Below are positions 17,983 through 25,932 of a DNA stretch of 64,000 nt, one piece after another (position 1 is the stretch's first letter; the number at the start of each line of letters is the position of its first letter). Where the stretch lies: positions 1 through 64,000 of the forward strand of contig CAZODO010000004.1 of assembly GCA_964578605.1 (NCBI GenBank), in the 5' to 3' direction. The position numbers were made by a program, and so were the translations under genes. Under the pieces are notes generated by a model. The model did no database searches. It saw nothing but the letters and a program-made list of their open reading frames with translations, and was not told the origin of the DNA. Source of the stretch: JAXMHN01 sp964578605 (GTDB lineage: Bacteria; Verrucomicrobiota; Verrucomicrobiia; Limisphaerales; SIBE01).

Positions 17983-19026
17983 ATGTGCGGGACTGACCCC
18001 TTCGACGAACCGCGCCATTACAACTTCCCCGGTGACGGAAAGCCTAGCGAGCATTATTTTCCAGGCGAGCTGAAGATGGCCATTGGTCGTGCCGATTTCG
18101 TGAAGCTGCCGGCGTTTGGTCCACTAACGCAAGTGGACCTGTTGCGCCGCTATTTGAACAAGAACAACGATTACAGGCAAAGATCGATGGTGGCCACGAA
18201 TCGCGTCCTGGTCGGAAGCTTTGTTGACGGTGACAATGACCACTACTACAAGAAGATGTTTGAGGAGGCCGTCAAGAATGGCAGTCGGCTTTTCGGCTGG
18301 GCACCCGAGGTGATTGTTTCGGGTGATTGTCTGGTTCCCAATAATCCATGCCTTTGGGGCCTGCTATGTGGCAACGGTCAACCAAATCACGTTCAGGGTA
18401 CGAACCGCGCGTTTCACGTGTCATCGGATTTCGCCAACACGAACACGGAACCTCAAGCCACGTTCGTGAGTCTGTTCGGCTCATATTTCCTGGATTTCGA
18501 ATACACGAACAACCTGATGCGCGCCCTGCTTGGCACATCAAAGCACACGTTGGGCGCCATGTGGTTCTCAGGCTTCGAGGTTCCGTCCAGCGCCACAGCT
18601 GGGACGGATCTGTCGTTTGAGAGGCTTGGGCTGGGCGATACCTTCGGCGCCGCGGTTCAGCGCTCGATCAATCAGACGCCGAGCTTCAACATGAATTCAT
18701 TTATGACTGTGCTCGGGGATCCTACTCTCCGGTGGCAAGTGCTGGCTCCGGCAAAGAACGTGACCGCAACTGGGACAACCACGGTCATTCTCAATTGGAC
18801 TCATTCCGCCGAAACGACTCAGTATTTCGTTTATCGGTCGACGAACGGTCTGGATGGGCCCTGGGTGAAGCTTACTACGAGCGGCGTCATTGACGGGAAC
18901 AGCTACACCAACGCAAGTGCGCCTCCTGGGACCAAAACCTACCAGGTCCGCGCGGCGAAGCTGATCTCGACAGGGAGCGGATCGTACACGAATCTAAGCC
19001 AAGGCGCGTTCGCCGTGGCAAACTAA
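17983..19026 (+). CDS. Gingipain-like (C25-type) secreted protein with fibronectin III domain, 5'-truncated
   Basis: No signal peptide is present and the frame starts mid-domain, so the 5' end is lost. Residues ~25-250 resemble the C-terminal half of C25-like caspase-fold proteins: GRADFVKLPAFG, LLRRYLNKNNDYRQR, FVSLFGSYFLDFEYTNN, LGLGDTFGAAVQRSINQ and the characteristic FMTVLGDPTLRW. Residues ~255-347 are a fibronectin type III domain (VILNWTHSAETTQYFVYRST, then TKTYQVRAAKL). The catalytic histidine/cysteine region is not evident in the remaining part. The intact form would be exported; as it stands it is probably inactive. It sits between the two repeats and directly before a PEP-CTERM gene. 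Confidence 0.55.
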   Translation: MCGTDPFDEPRHYNFPGDGKPSEHYFPGELKMAIGRADFVKLPAFGPLTQVDLLRRYLNKNNDYRQRSMVATNRVLVGSFVDGDNDHYYKKMFEEAVKNGSRLFGWAPEVIVSGDCLVPNNPCLWGLLCGNGQPNHVQGTNRAFHVSSDFANTNTEPQATFVSLFGSYFLDFEYTNNLMRALLGTSKHTLGAMWFSGFEVPSSATAGTDLSFERLGLGDTFGAAVQRSINQTPSFNMNSFMTVLGDPTLRWQVLAPAKNVTATGTTTVILNWTHSAETTQYFVYRSTNGLDGPWVKLTTSGVIDGNSYTNASAPPGTKTYQVRAAKLISTGSGSYTNLSQGAFAVAN

Positions 19027-19033
19027 GGTGGAC

Positions 19034-19705
19034 ATGAATAGATCGCTGTGCTTACTATTGCTGCTGGCATTTGGAATTGTCGCGGCGCAGGGAGCTCCCT
19101 TCCGGAATCTCGGGTTTGATGAGGCGAATACAAATAATCCTGTCGCGATTATTGACCTCGGCTGGTTTTGGGGCACACCAGAAGACTTGCTCCCTGGCTG
19201 GGAGATCGCTCAAAAAGTAGTGGGTGTTAACGCCAAACCCGCTGGACTGGACTTCATCAGCCTGTACGAGCCCGGGGTGATCGCGGATCTGCCGGTCGAG
19301 GGGCGGTTCTCAGTCGGATTGCTGCCGCCTCCGGGGACGTCTTACACTTTGAGTCAATCCGGCGATGTTCCGGACGGAGCCCGGGCGATCCACTTCCTGA
19401 GTTCTGGTGTGCACGTGCGTCTGAGTATCAACGGAGAGGAGGTGCCAACAGTCTATGTGCCCCGGTCGATCGGGTATCCCGGCGACGCTGTGAGCGAAGT
19501 CTACGACGTGTTCGCAGACATCTCGGGGTTTTCAGGACAGACTGTGGGACTCTCGCTTGCCACATTGCCGAAGGACGTGGCGCCACTCTTTTCGGGGCTG
19601 GACAGCATTTCATTCATCGTGCCCGAACCGTCGTCCGTTGTCTTGTTGGGTGCCGGCGTGGCTGGGCTGGTTCTCTTCATGCGGCGGAAACGGATCGCGT
19701 TCTGA
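19034..19705 (+). CDS. PEP-CTERM sorting-domain protein
   Basis: The ATG at 19034 is preferred over GTG 19028 because AAGGTGG lies a few bases before it as a ribosome-binding site. A signal peptide (SLCLLLLLAFGIVAAQGAP) is followed by a ~170-residue beta-rich extracellular domain with no known family. The C-terminus is a textbook PEP-CTERM tripartite signal: VPEPSS, hydrophobic VVLLGAGVAGLVLFM, then RRKRIAF. Such proteins are processed by an exosortase and sent to the envelope or exopolysaccharide matrix. No exosortase gene is visible in this window. The gene starts eight bases after the previous stop. Confidence 0.85.
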   Translation: MNRSLCLLLLLAFGIVAAQGAPFRNLGFDEANTNNPVAIIDLGWFWGTPEDLLPGWEIAQKVVGVNAKPAGLDFISLYEPGVIADLPVEGRFSVGLLPPPGTSYTLSQSGDVPDGARAIHFLSSGVHVRLSINGEEVPTVYVPRSIGYPGDAVSEVYDVFADISGFSGQTVGLSLATLPKDVAPLFSGLDSISFIVPEPSSVVLLGAGVAGLVLFMRRKRIAF

Positions 19706-19770
19706 ACATTGTTGGCGCACTGTTGAAGAACCTGTCCGGTCTGGCGTGGTCGGACCAGAATGTCAGTTAG

Positions 19771-20440
19771 TTAAGAACGCGATTTTCTGAAGGCGGCTTT
19801 TGACTGGCGACGCTGCCGGTAATAGCTCTTGTGAGGAGTCTCCAAAAAGCGAGAGCGATGATTTCTGAGGAAGGGGAATGGTTTGGGGCGCCGTTTAATG
19901 GCGCGGGGTTCCCTCCGTCCCGGTCGGTCGGGATTCAGATCGACGGCTAAGACACGATAGAGCTCATCCATAAGTTGCTGGCGCTGTCGTTTGCTGCGAG
20001 CGCGCAGCAGAGCCTCACTGTAGCGGCGCATCCGGGCTAAAGCCCCGGCGAAGCTGACCCTCTCCAGAGGCACGCGCGCGCGACGGGCGGCTTCCAACAT
20101 GAGCCGACGGCCGAGGTTGTGGACGAGCAAATGCATGCGTAACTCCCGGTCAATATTCTCGGGATTCTTGCAGCTTAAGTGTTCCATCTGGAGAGTGGTT
20201 TTAAGGTGACGCAGCGTCAATTCCATGGCCCAGCGCCGCAAATAGAGTTGGCCGAGGGCTTGGGCCGTATACTTGATGGGATCCAGGAGAGTCGTGACAA
20301 GGATGACCTGGCGGGTGCGGAAGCCGGGCAATCCCATGCGGCAGCGGACCAAGCGCAGATCTAAATACTCGGGGAGGGCAGCCCATTGCTCGGCCGTGAG
20401 GGAGGAGGCACGCGTACGAGGCTTGAACCAACGAATCAGG
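19771..20440 (-). mobile_element. IS4-family transposase remnant, N-terminally truncated
   Basis: The frame is open from ~20440 (reading IRWFKPRTRASSLTAEQW) through LVRCRMGLPGFRTRQVILVT to a stop at 19771. It contains LYLRRWAMELTLRHLK, an exact IS4 Y-(2)-R-(3)-E-(6)-K signature with the catalytic glutamate, followed by RMHLLVHNLGRRLMLEAAR. The first ~150-200 residues, including the first two catalytic aspartates, are missing: at 20441 the sequence switches directly into the 200 bp repeat. No terminal inverted repeats could be assigned. It cannot be an active element by itself. Confidence 0.8.
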
Positions 20441-20637
20441 GATTCGGGGCCGGACCTGAGCGATGTGTTGCGATTGAGGCGCCTGAGTCCGGTCCACGAG
20501 TTTCGGGATGGGCTTGCGGACGATTTTCACCCGGTCACAATTGCTTCTAAGCCTCGAGATGCTTCCGCAAAACCCAGGGGCTCTCCCCCAATGATCGCGC
20601 AACTCAGCCGCTACCGGTGAGTCATGGTTTCCGCGAG
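20441..20637. repeat. Copy 2 of a ~200 bp direct repeat
   Basis: Matches 17117-17338 in the same orientation from gattcggggccggacctgag to gagtcatggtttccgcga, lacking the ~25-base insert of copy 1. Its left edge is exactly the truncation point of the IS4 transposase. Its right edge is seven bases before the stop of the DnaC-like gene. Together the copies bracket ~3.1 kb with a gingipain-like fragment, a PEP-CTERM gene and the transposase remnant. Confidence 0.75.
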
Positions 20638-20643
20638 GGCCGG

Positions 20644-21378
20644 TCAGGGATCGAAATCGATGGCCAGGCAGAACTCCCGGAGCCGGCGGACGAGGTAAGG
20701 TCCGTACTCCTCGCCCCATCTTCGTTCCAATTCCCGCCTGCTGGCATTGGCCGTAATGATCGTGAGCCGGCAATTGGACAACCGCTCATCCAGGATGCCG
20801 TAGAGCGTCTCGACCAGCCCTTCGGACGGCTTGAGTTTGTCAGGTTCATCCAGGACCAACACGCCGCAACGACACAGAACATCGAGCCAAGCCACGCGGT
20901 CCGCCGCTTTGGCGAAGTGCATCGTTTCCTGGTACCCTTGCCGGAAACGTCGCGCATTAAGCCAGAGCCCCAAAGGCGCGTAGATGCGGCGACTTTCGTA
21001 ATCTTGGCGCACCGCGTTGCCCTTCCAACGGCGGAACATGGCCAGGCATGCGAGGTGGGTAGCCACGCGTGTTTTGCCAGTTCCTGAGCGGACCGAGTGG
21101 AGGAGCAGCCCTGGGGGTTGATCCTCCTGGCCGCTGCCATGCGGCGCCTTTAACCATTCCTCCGCCATTCGAATCCGGTCCGGACCGCAGCTTGGCCGAT
21201 GCGGATCGAACCTCCAGAAGGTCTCGGGCACATCCTGCCAATCGAGCCAGCTGTCGAAGAGGCACTGACGGGAACAGAACCATTCATGGGCCAGACTGCC
21301 GGAGGCGTCCCAACGGGCCTGGATGGGTTCTAGGCAAAAGTGGCATTCGCCTGTGGGTTCCGGCTGATCTTGGTCCAT
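20644..21378 (-). CDS. DnaC/IstB-like AAA+ ATPase (helicase-loader type)
   Basis: 244 residues. An N-terminal zinc-ribbon-like segment (CHFCLEPIQARW, then WFCSRQC) gives a CxxC plus CxxxC pair. The ATPase core follows: Walker A SGTGKTRVATHLA near residue 98, Walker B VLVLDEPDKL near 180, and sensor TIITANASRRELE. These are the features of DnaC-type loaders and phage/plasmid homologues, which load the replicative helicase. It lies 12 bases after the winged-helix gene on the same strand, giving the initiator-plus-loader pair usual for plasmids, phages and integrative elements. IstB-like transposition helpers are an alternative. Confidence 0.72.
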   Translation of the reverse strand: MDQDQPEPTGECHFCLEPIQARWDASGSLAHEWFCSRQCLFDSWLDWQDVPETFWRFDPHRPSCGPDRIRMAEEWLKAPHGSGQEDQPPGLLLHSVRSGTGKTRVATHLACLAMFRRWKGNAVRQDYESRRIYAPLGLWLNARRFRQGYQETMHFAKAADRVAWLDVLCRCGVLVLDEPDKLKPSEGLVETLYGILDERLSNCRLTIITANASRRELERRWGEEYGPYLVRRLREFCLAIDFDP

Positions 21379-21390
21379 TTCGTGGAGGGC

Positions 21391-21972
21391 TTACCAGTTG
21401 TTGAGGATTTGCCGCTGCGGCTTTTCAGGAATGGAGTGAGCGCCGGGGCTGCAGCCGCCGCGGCTAGCGGCGGGCTGCAAGCCCGGCGCGTTCATTTCCA
21501 TTTTACTGATACTACTCTCTTTTTGGAGAGTAGTATCATGTTCTTTAATTGCGGGCTGATTATCGGCCGCGTGTTCTGCCGAAGGGGTCGGGCAAACCTT
21601 GCCTGACCCTTTCCTTCGGAAGCTGCAGAGCGTGTAGGTGCTGGGGTGGTGCCTTTTGCGTTCGGAGTCAAAGTGATGTTCGATCAAAATCAACCCGGCC
21701 GCTTCCAGTTCCGCGTTGGCTTCTGTGAGAGTTCGGACGCTCACCCCGGCATGACGGGCGATGAGCGCCCTCGGTGCCGTGTAGGTGGGTTTCCCCTGGC
21801 GACTGGCCTCGACGACATGACCCGCCAGGTAAACAAGTTTCGCGCGCGTCTGGTTGGAGATATGAGGACTCTGTTCGATGCGGTCCAATGCCGCCCGGGC
21901 AAACCAGCAAAACGGTGCCTCGTCCCGGGGTCGGAAGCTCCGTGCCGCCGGTTTGGGTTCAGCTTCATTCAT
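21391..21972 (-). CDS. Winged-helix DNA-binding protein, replication-initiator-like
   Basis: 193 residues. Residues ~30-105 form a winged helix: ISNQTRAKLVYLAGHVVEAS, then YTAPRALIARHAGVSVRTLT and ANAELEAAGLILIEHHFDSE. This is the pattern of the initiator or DnaD-like proteins of plasmids and phages, where the helix pair recognises the origin. The C-terminal ~70 residues are low-complexity and rich in Ser, Pro and Lys. A perfect 12 bp hairpin lies inside that tail. The pair with the DnaC-like ATPase suggests an old replicon or integrative element. No integrase or partition gene is intact nearby. Confidence 0.6.
   Translation of the reverse strand: MNEAEPKPAARSFRPRDEAPFCWFARAALDRIEQSPHISNQTRAKLVYLAGHVVEASRQGKPTYTAPRALIARHAGVSVRTLTEANAELEAAGLILIEHHFDSERKRHHPSTYTLCSFRRKGSGKVCPTPSAEHAADNQPAIKEHDTTLQKESSISKMEMNAPGLQPAASRGGCSPGAHSIPEKPQRQILNNW
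21508..21537. repeat. Perfect 12 bp hairpin inside the initiator-like gene
   Basis: Arms gatactactctc and gagagtagtatc are exact reverse complements around tttttg. On the coding (-) strand the loop is CAAAAA. It is AT-rich compared with its surroundings and occurs in the low-complexity tail of the gene. Possible roles are a cis element for replication or an attenuator ahead of the DnaC-like gene. Confidence 0.7.
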
Positions 21973-22114
21973 TTTCTACGTCTTCCGCGCTGCTCCGCGG
22001 GACGCGACGATATCGCGAAAACGTGGCCGGCAGCGCATCGCCACTTTATGGGCTTCCCTCCCTTCGACCCGGTGACCGCGAACACGACCGTCCAACGGCC
22101 GCCAATGTCTTTTA

Positions 22115-22700
22115 CTACTGACCGGCTGTAGAGCGCAACGGGATTTCAGGCATCTGCACCAGTTGCGCTTGTTCCGGGGTGAGGCCCACGAGCGGCCGAA
22201 GTTGCGATTCGTGATCGGGCCTGCAGTGTGCGCAAATTGCGCACAGATGCGTAAACAGTTCTGCTCCAGAGTGGTGTCGTTGATCAGTTTGCGGCGCTCG
22301 GCTTTCGCGTTGCGGTCTATTCTGGAACCGGGCTTGGGCGCCGCGGCAAAGCCCAGGTCCTCCATGGCCCTTTTGACCCGGCGGGCGGTGTTCTTTCGGC
22401 CACCGGCGGTTTCCACGGCACAGGCCCGGGCGAGTTGGGCCTCTTCGGGCTTCAGATCGATCAGGGGTTGGATTTGGGATTCGTGTTGGGGTGTTGATGA
22501 CAAATTGTCATCAGGCGCCTAAGCACTTGCGCTGCAGATATTAACCGGTCGACATAGTTGCGGCCGTACTCCCATTTGGCTTTGCAGTAGGCCTGAAAGT
22601 TGTCGTAAATGGCGCGGTACAGATTGGCGTCGCGGATCCCTTCGCGTTTACGTCCCCGATCTCGATGCCAGCGATCGCACCGGGCCGGAGGTGGCAGCAT
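22115..22700 (-). pseudogene. Decayed phage/plasmid-type DNA-binding gene, two degraded modules
   Basis: On the - strand the first module reads GIRDANLYRAIYDNFQAYCK, then AKWEYGRNYVDRLISAAQVL to about base 22500. After a frameshift it continues HESQIQPLIDLKPEEAQLAR, then ACAVETAGGRK. Further on, a second shifted stretch repeats the same ending: CLRICAQFAH, then HESQLRPLVGLTPEQAQLVQ, with a stop at 22115. The arrangement (IRDARLYR, DTFEEYC, YxxRLI, HESQxRPL) is that of a family common on phages and plasmids, with ParB/KorB-like helix-turn-helix character. The gene lies directly upstream of the initiator-like gene, as expected for a replicon backbone, but cannot be translated as one protein. 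A third copy is at 27956-28431. Confidence 0.65.
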
Positions 22701-22821
22701 TGCTTCCTCTGGCGTCAGATCCGTTCGAACGCAAGGCGCTGTTGAGATTGCTGTCGGCGAGCCAGGGTCTTGGCGACTGACGGCCAGAACCGCTTGGGCG
22801 CGGCCCGGGACCAACCAATTC

Positions 22822-24087
22822 ATGGCTGGCCTTTCCGATGCTCTTGCGGAACGGTCATGCCGGTTGAAGTACGATGTCATCATCATTGGCGGGGGCGCCG
22901 CAGGGCTTTTCTGTGCCCGTGTCGCCGGCTGGCGTGGACGGCGCGTGCTCGTGCTCGAACACGAGGCGCGGCTCGGCAACAAGATTCTCATCTCCGGCGG
23001 CGGACGCTGCAATTTCACCAACCTCGGCGCCACGGCCTCGAACTACGCCACCAGCGGCAGTCCCCACTTCCTGAAGTCCGCCCTCGCGCGCTGCACGCCG
23101 CAGGACTTCCTCGCGTTGGTCGAGCGATATGGCATCCCGTGGCACGAGCGGAAACACCGGCAACTCTTCTGCGACCACAGCTCGAAGCAGATCCTCCAAC
23201 TGCTCGAAGACGAATGCGCCAGCGCGGGCGTGGAAGTGCGGTTGAACTGCCGCGTCTTGCAGGTGGCGGACGGGGGATCGTGGGCCGTGGAAATGATTGC
23301 CGACCGGGCGAACCCGGCTTCCCGCCAATATCAAGTGTCCACCACGGCTGGCACGTTCACCGCCCGCTCGCTCGTCGTCGCCACCGGCGGGCTGTCCTTT
23401 CCCAAGCTCGGAGCGACGCCGTTCGGCTACGAGATCGCCGGGCAGTTTGGCGTGAAGGTCGTCCCGGTGCGACCCGGCCTGGTGCCGCTCACGTGGTCGC
23501 CGGCGGACCGCGAACAGTTCGCCGACCTCAGCGGCATCGCGTTCGACTGCGTCGCCAGCCTCCGGCCAGACGTGCCTTCGTTTCGCGAGGCAGTGCTCTT
23601 CACCCACCGCGGCCTAAGCGGTCCGGCGATCCTCCAGATTTCCAGCCACTGGCGCGCGGGGGAGACGGTGCGGCTCAACCTGCTGCCCGGCCATTCCGCG
23701 GCGGATTTGCTCGCTGCGAACCGGGCCGGCGGCCGCGACGCGAAGAGTGTCCTGCGCCAGTTGCTTCCGGAACGCTTCGTGGACGCATGGTGCGCGCGAC
23801 ACGCGCCGTCCCGGCCCATTGCGCAGCTCTCCCGTGCCGAACTCGATGCCCTGTCGCGGAACCTTCATGCCTGGGAGATCATGCCGGCCGGCGACGAAGG
23901 CTATCCGAAGGCCGAAGTGACGGTTGGCGGCGTGGACACCCGCGAACTCTCCTCGAAGACGCTCGAATGCCGGAATGTGCCCGGCCTGTTCTTTGTCGGC
24001 GAAGTGGTGGACGTGACCGGCTGGCTCGGCGGCTACAACTTCCAGTGGGCCTGGGCCAGCGGCCACGCCGCGGGGCAGGCGGTCTAG
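22822..24087 (+). CDS. NAD(P)/FAD-dependent oxidoreductase, HI0933 (BaiN/RdsA) family
   Basis: A 421-residue flavoprotein of usual family length. The FAD-binding Rossmann motif VIIIGGGAAGLFCARVAG is near the N-terminus, followed by the family's ISGGGRCNFTNLG, VVATGGLSFPKLGATPFGYE, LFTHRGLSGPAILQIS and a C-terminal GLFFVGEVVDVTGWLGGYNF, which closes the FAD site. ATG 22822 is the first usable start; TTG 22864 just before KYDVIIIGG is an alternative. It is cytoplasmic, and the substrate of these enzymes is mostly undefined. It is convergent with the rRNA methyltransferase and looks like chromosomal backbone next to the mobile region. Confidence 0.88.
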   Translation: MAGLSDALAERSCRLKYDVIIIGGGAAGLFCARVAGWRGRRVLVLEHEARLGNKILISGGGRCNFTNLGATASNYATSGSPHFLKSALARCTPQDFLALVERYGIPWHERKHRQLFCDHSSKQILQLLEDECASAGVEVRLNCRVLQVADGGSWAVEMIADRANPASRQYQVSTTAGTFTARSLVVATGGLSFPKLGATPFGYEIAGQFGVKVVPVRPGLVPLTWSPADREQFADLSGIAFDCVASLRPDVPSFREAVLFTHRGLSGPAILQISSHWRAGETVRLNLLPGHSAADLLAANRAGGRDAKSVLRQLLPERFVDAWCARHAPSRPIAQLSRAELDALSRNLHAWEIMPAGDEGYPKAEVTVGGVDTRELSSKTLECRNVPGLFFVGEVVDVTGWLGGYNFQWAWASGHAAGQAV

Positions 24088-24111
24088 CCCGCGGGGCTTC
24101 CCACCACGCGC

Positions 24112-25347
24112 TCACGCAAGCCTCAAATAGATCGCCTTCAAATACTGGGCTTCGGGGAACGTCGCTGGATGATCCAGGGCGTGGCCGGTCGTCTGCCATT
24201 CGGTGAACGGCCGGGCGCTTTCGCGCGCTGCCTGACGCACGGCGCCGAAGAATTCCTCCGCCGATACGTGGGCTGAACATGACGCCGCCACGAGCACGCC
24301 ACCCGGGGCGAGCCAGCGGAGTCCGTCGGCGTTGAGTTGCCGATAGGCGCCGATGGCGCGCGCGCGCTCGGCTTCGCGTTGGGCGAGCGAGGGAGGATCG
24401 AGCACGATCAGGTCGAACTTCCGCGCCGCTCTTGCTGCCAGCCATTCAAAGGCGTCGGCCCGGACACAATCATGGCGGCAGGCCGCCACGCCGGGATCCG
24501 CTTGATTCAACGCGAAATTCCGCCGCGCTGCAGCGAGGGCGTGCTCGCTGAGATCGAGATCCATGACTGACTTTGCCCCACCGCGTGCGGCGTAGAGCGA
24601 AAACCCACCGGAGAAACTGAAGGCGTTCAACACGTCGCGGCCGCGCGCCAGCGACTCGACGCGCCGGCGGTTCTCGCGTTGATCGAGGAAGAAGCCGGTT
24701 TTCTGTCCTCGCCGCACGTCGGATTCGAAGCGCAGGCCGGATTCGAGAAAAACCACCGGGCCGTCCGGCTTCTCGCCGAGAAGCAGCTCGCCGTCGTCGC
24801 GGTGACCCTGTTCTTTGGCGAGGGATTGAATATTCCGGCTGAGACGGAGCACGAGCCGCTGCGGATGGAGTGCGGCCCGAATGCCGCCCACGACTTCATC
24901 CAGGCACGGCAACCACGCGGCGGTGTAGAGCTTCAGCACGAACGTCCGATCGTAACGATCGAGCACGAGCCCCGGCCAACCGTCGCTTTCGCCGTTGACG
25001 CAGCGATAGCCGTTGGTCTGCGCGTCGAAAAATCCCTCCCGGCGCGCCAACGCTTGCTTCAGCCGCCCCCGCCACCAGGCCGTGTCGATCGTTGCCGGCT
25101 TGCCCGTGTGCAGCACGCGGACGCGGAGGGGTGACTCGGGATCAAACAGGCCGATGGCGAGGAACTTGTCGTTACGATCGAATATGACTGCAAGTTCGCC
25201 AAGTCGGCCGGGGCGGTTCTCCGCGCGGATGCTGTCGGCGAACAGCCAGGGATGACCGGAGCGGATGACGGTTTCCGCGGTCGCGGTGATGCGCAGTCGC
25301 AATCGTGGAGTGGGCACGGCTTGCATCGTGCGCGCAGCTTGCGCCAA
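24112..25347 (-). CDS. Class I SAM-dependent rRNA methyltransferase, RlmI-like
   Basis: 411 residues. The N-terminal PUA-like part (RIRSGHPWLFADSI style, residues ~25-90) is followed by an EEHEH-type linker (VNGESDGWPGLVLDRYD) and a Rossmann methyltransferase. The latter has VLNAFSFSGGFSLYAARGGA as SAM motif I, VMDLDLSEHALAAARRNF as motif II and LIVLDPPSLAQ as the catalytic DPP motif. The whole matches the RlmI/RlmK family that makes 5-methylcytosine in 23S rRNA. The initial residues MAQAARTMQAVP may be extra; M8 is an alternative start. It is cytoplasmic. Confidence 0.88.
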   Translation of the reverse strand: MAQAARTMQAVPTPRLRLRITATAETVIRSGHPWLFADSIRAENRPGRLGELAVIFDRNDKFLAIGLFDPESPLRVRVLHTGKPATIDTAWWRGRLKQALARREGFFDAQTNGYRCVNGESDGWPGLVLDRYDRTFVLKLYTAAWLPCLDEVVGGIRAALHPQRLVLRLSRNIQSLAKEQGHRDDGELLLGEKPDGPVVFLESGLRFESDVRRGQKTGFFLDQRENRRRVESLARGRDVLNAFSFSGGFSLYAARGGAKSVMDLDLSEHALAAARRNFALNQADPGVAACRHDCVRADAFEWLAARAARKFDLIVLDPPSLAQREAERARAIGAYRQLNADGLRWLAPGGVLVAASCSAHVSAEEFFGAVRQAARESARPFTEWQTTGHALDHPATFPEAQYLKAIYLRLA

Positions 25348-25360
25348 ATTCCGCTGAGGT

Positions 25361-25501
25361 TCAAACGCGCTTCTCCATCCCGTTCGAGGCGATGAGCAGC
25401 GCGTCGAAGCAGAACAACCCCGGGGGTTGCTGCCTGTACCGCGTCAGATTCTCGTCGAACGCCGCGCGCGCGGGCAGGCCGGGCTTCTTGAATCGCAGCG
25501 C
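25361..25501 (-). pseudogene. HsdR-type restriction subunit remnant (47 codons)
   Basis: Read on the - strand this gives LRFKKPGLPARAAFDENLTR, then YRQQPPGLFCFDALLIASNG and MEKRV before TGA at 25361. That is the segment of type I restriction HsdR N-terminal domains around the ELKKP and ALLVASNG motifs. Nothing else of hsdR is present, and the sequence at its upstream edge is the surviving half of an attC-like site. It marks the end of the cassette array and a deletion or recombination scar. Confidence 0.6.
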
Positions 25502-25534
25502 TCTCCAGCCGTCGCCTGCACCGATTTGTTCGCC
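25502..25534 (-). repeat. Half attC-like site, truncated
   Basis: On the - strand the sequence after the 25541 gene begins GCGAACAAATCGGTGCAGG and continues CGACGGCTGG, like the 5' half of the complete sites nearby (AAC core, then TGCAGGCGACG). The complementary half with CAGGC and GTT is missing; an hsdR remnant starts at the break. It is interpreted as the far end of the cassette cluster. Confidence 0.55.
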
Positions 25535-25540
25535 GTCCGA

Positions 25541-25783
25541 TCACATCTTCCTTTTCGCAGTCTTTCTGGTTCGCTTGCCGTTCACCTCAACGCCCGTAGC
25601 GAGCATAAGATCAAGGACCTGGAACGACTCGTCGTCTTGATAAACGATGAGCGTTCGCCCCGTCGGTGAGAGAAGCGCGTACTCTTGATGAGGAACGGGC
25701 ACTGCCCGACCATCCGCCAAGTGAACTGTGAAGGGCCGGAAAGGCATCGCCTCAAACACGCTCCGAAACTCCTGTGCCGTCAT
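25541..25783 (-). CDS. Small conserved hypothetical protein, cassette gene
   Basis: 80 residues. The pattern FEAMPFRPFTVHLADGRAVP, then LLSPTGRTLIVYQDD and FQVLDLMLATGVEV is a small all-beta family often found in Planctomycetota, Verrucomicrobiota and Acidobacteriota, with no known function. A basic tail (GKRTRKTAKRKM) follows. The gene is flanked by an attC-like site on its 5' side (25833-25925) and a half site on its 3' side, so it behaves as the last integron cassette. Orientation agrees with all other cassettes. Confidence 0.7.
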   Translation of the reverse strand: MTAQEFRSVFEAMPFRPFTVHLADGRAVPVPHQEYALLSPTGRTLIVYQDDESFQVLDLMLATGVEVNGKRTRKTAKRKM

Positions 25784-25832
25784 AGGGTGACCCTAAGCCC
25801 AAAACCCGTCAAAGAGCAAGCCCCCGGTCTGC

Positions 25833-25925
25833 GGCAAACGATCCGGCTCAGGCAGACCGGGGCAATGGCGTTCAAATTGGAACCGCAGCGCAATCCCCGC
25901 CTTGCCTGCAGCCAGCTTGTTCGGC
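25833..25925 (-). repeat. attC-like recombination site 1
   Basis: A 93-base imperfect palindrome with outer cores gttcggc (25919-25925) and ggcaaac (25833-25839), read as - strand GCCGAAC and GTTTGCC. Inner arms GGCTGCAGGCAAGGCGGGG and GGCTCAGGCAGACCGGGG (the latter as reverse complement) pair with one extra G in one arm (GGCTgCAGGC against GGCTCAGGC). An unpaired base of this kind is what integron integrases use to choose the strand. It lies between the lipoprotein cassette and the 80-residue cassette. Confidence 0.68.
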
Positions 25926-25932
25926 GAGATGG

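Noticed and set aside
22770..24206. 478-codon frame on the + strand in another phase
   Set aside because: Arginine-rich shadow frame of the HI0933-type flavoprotein; long only because of high GC.
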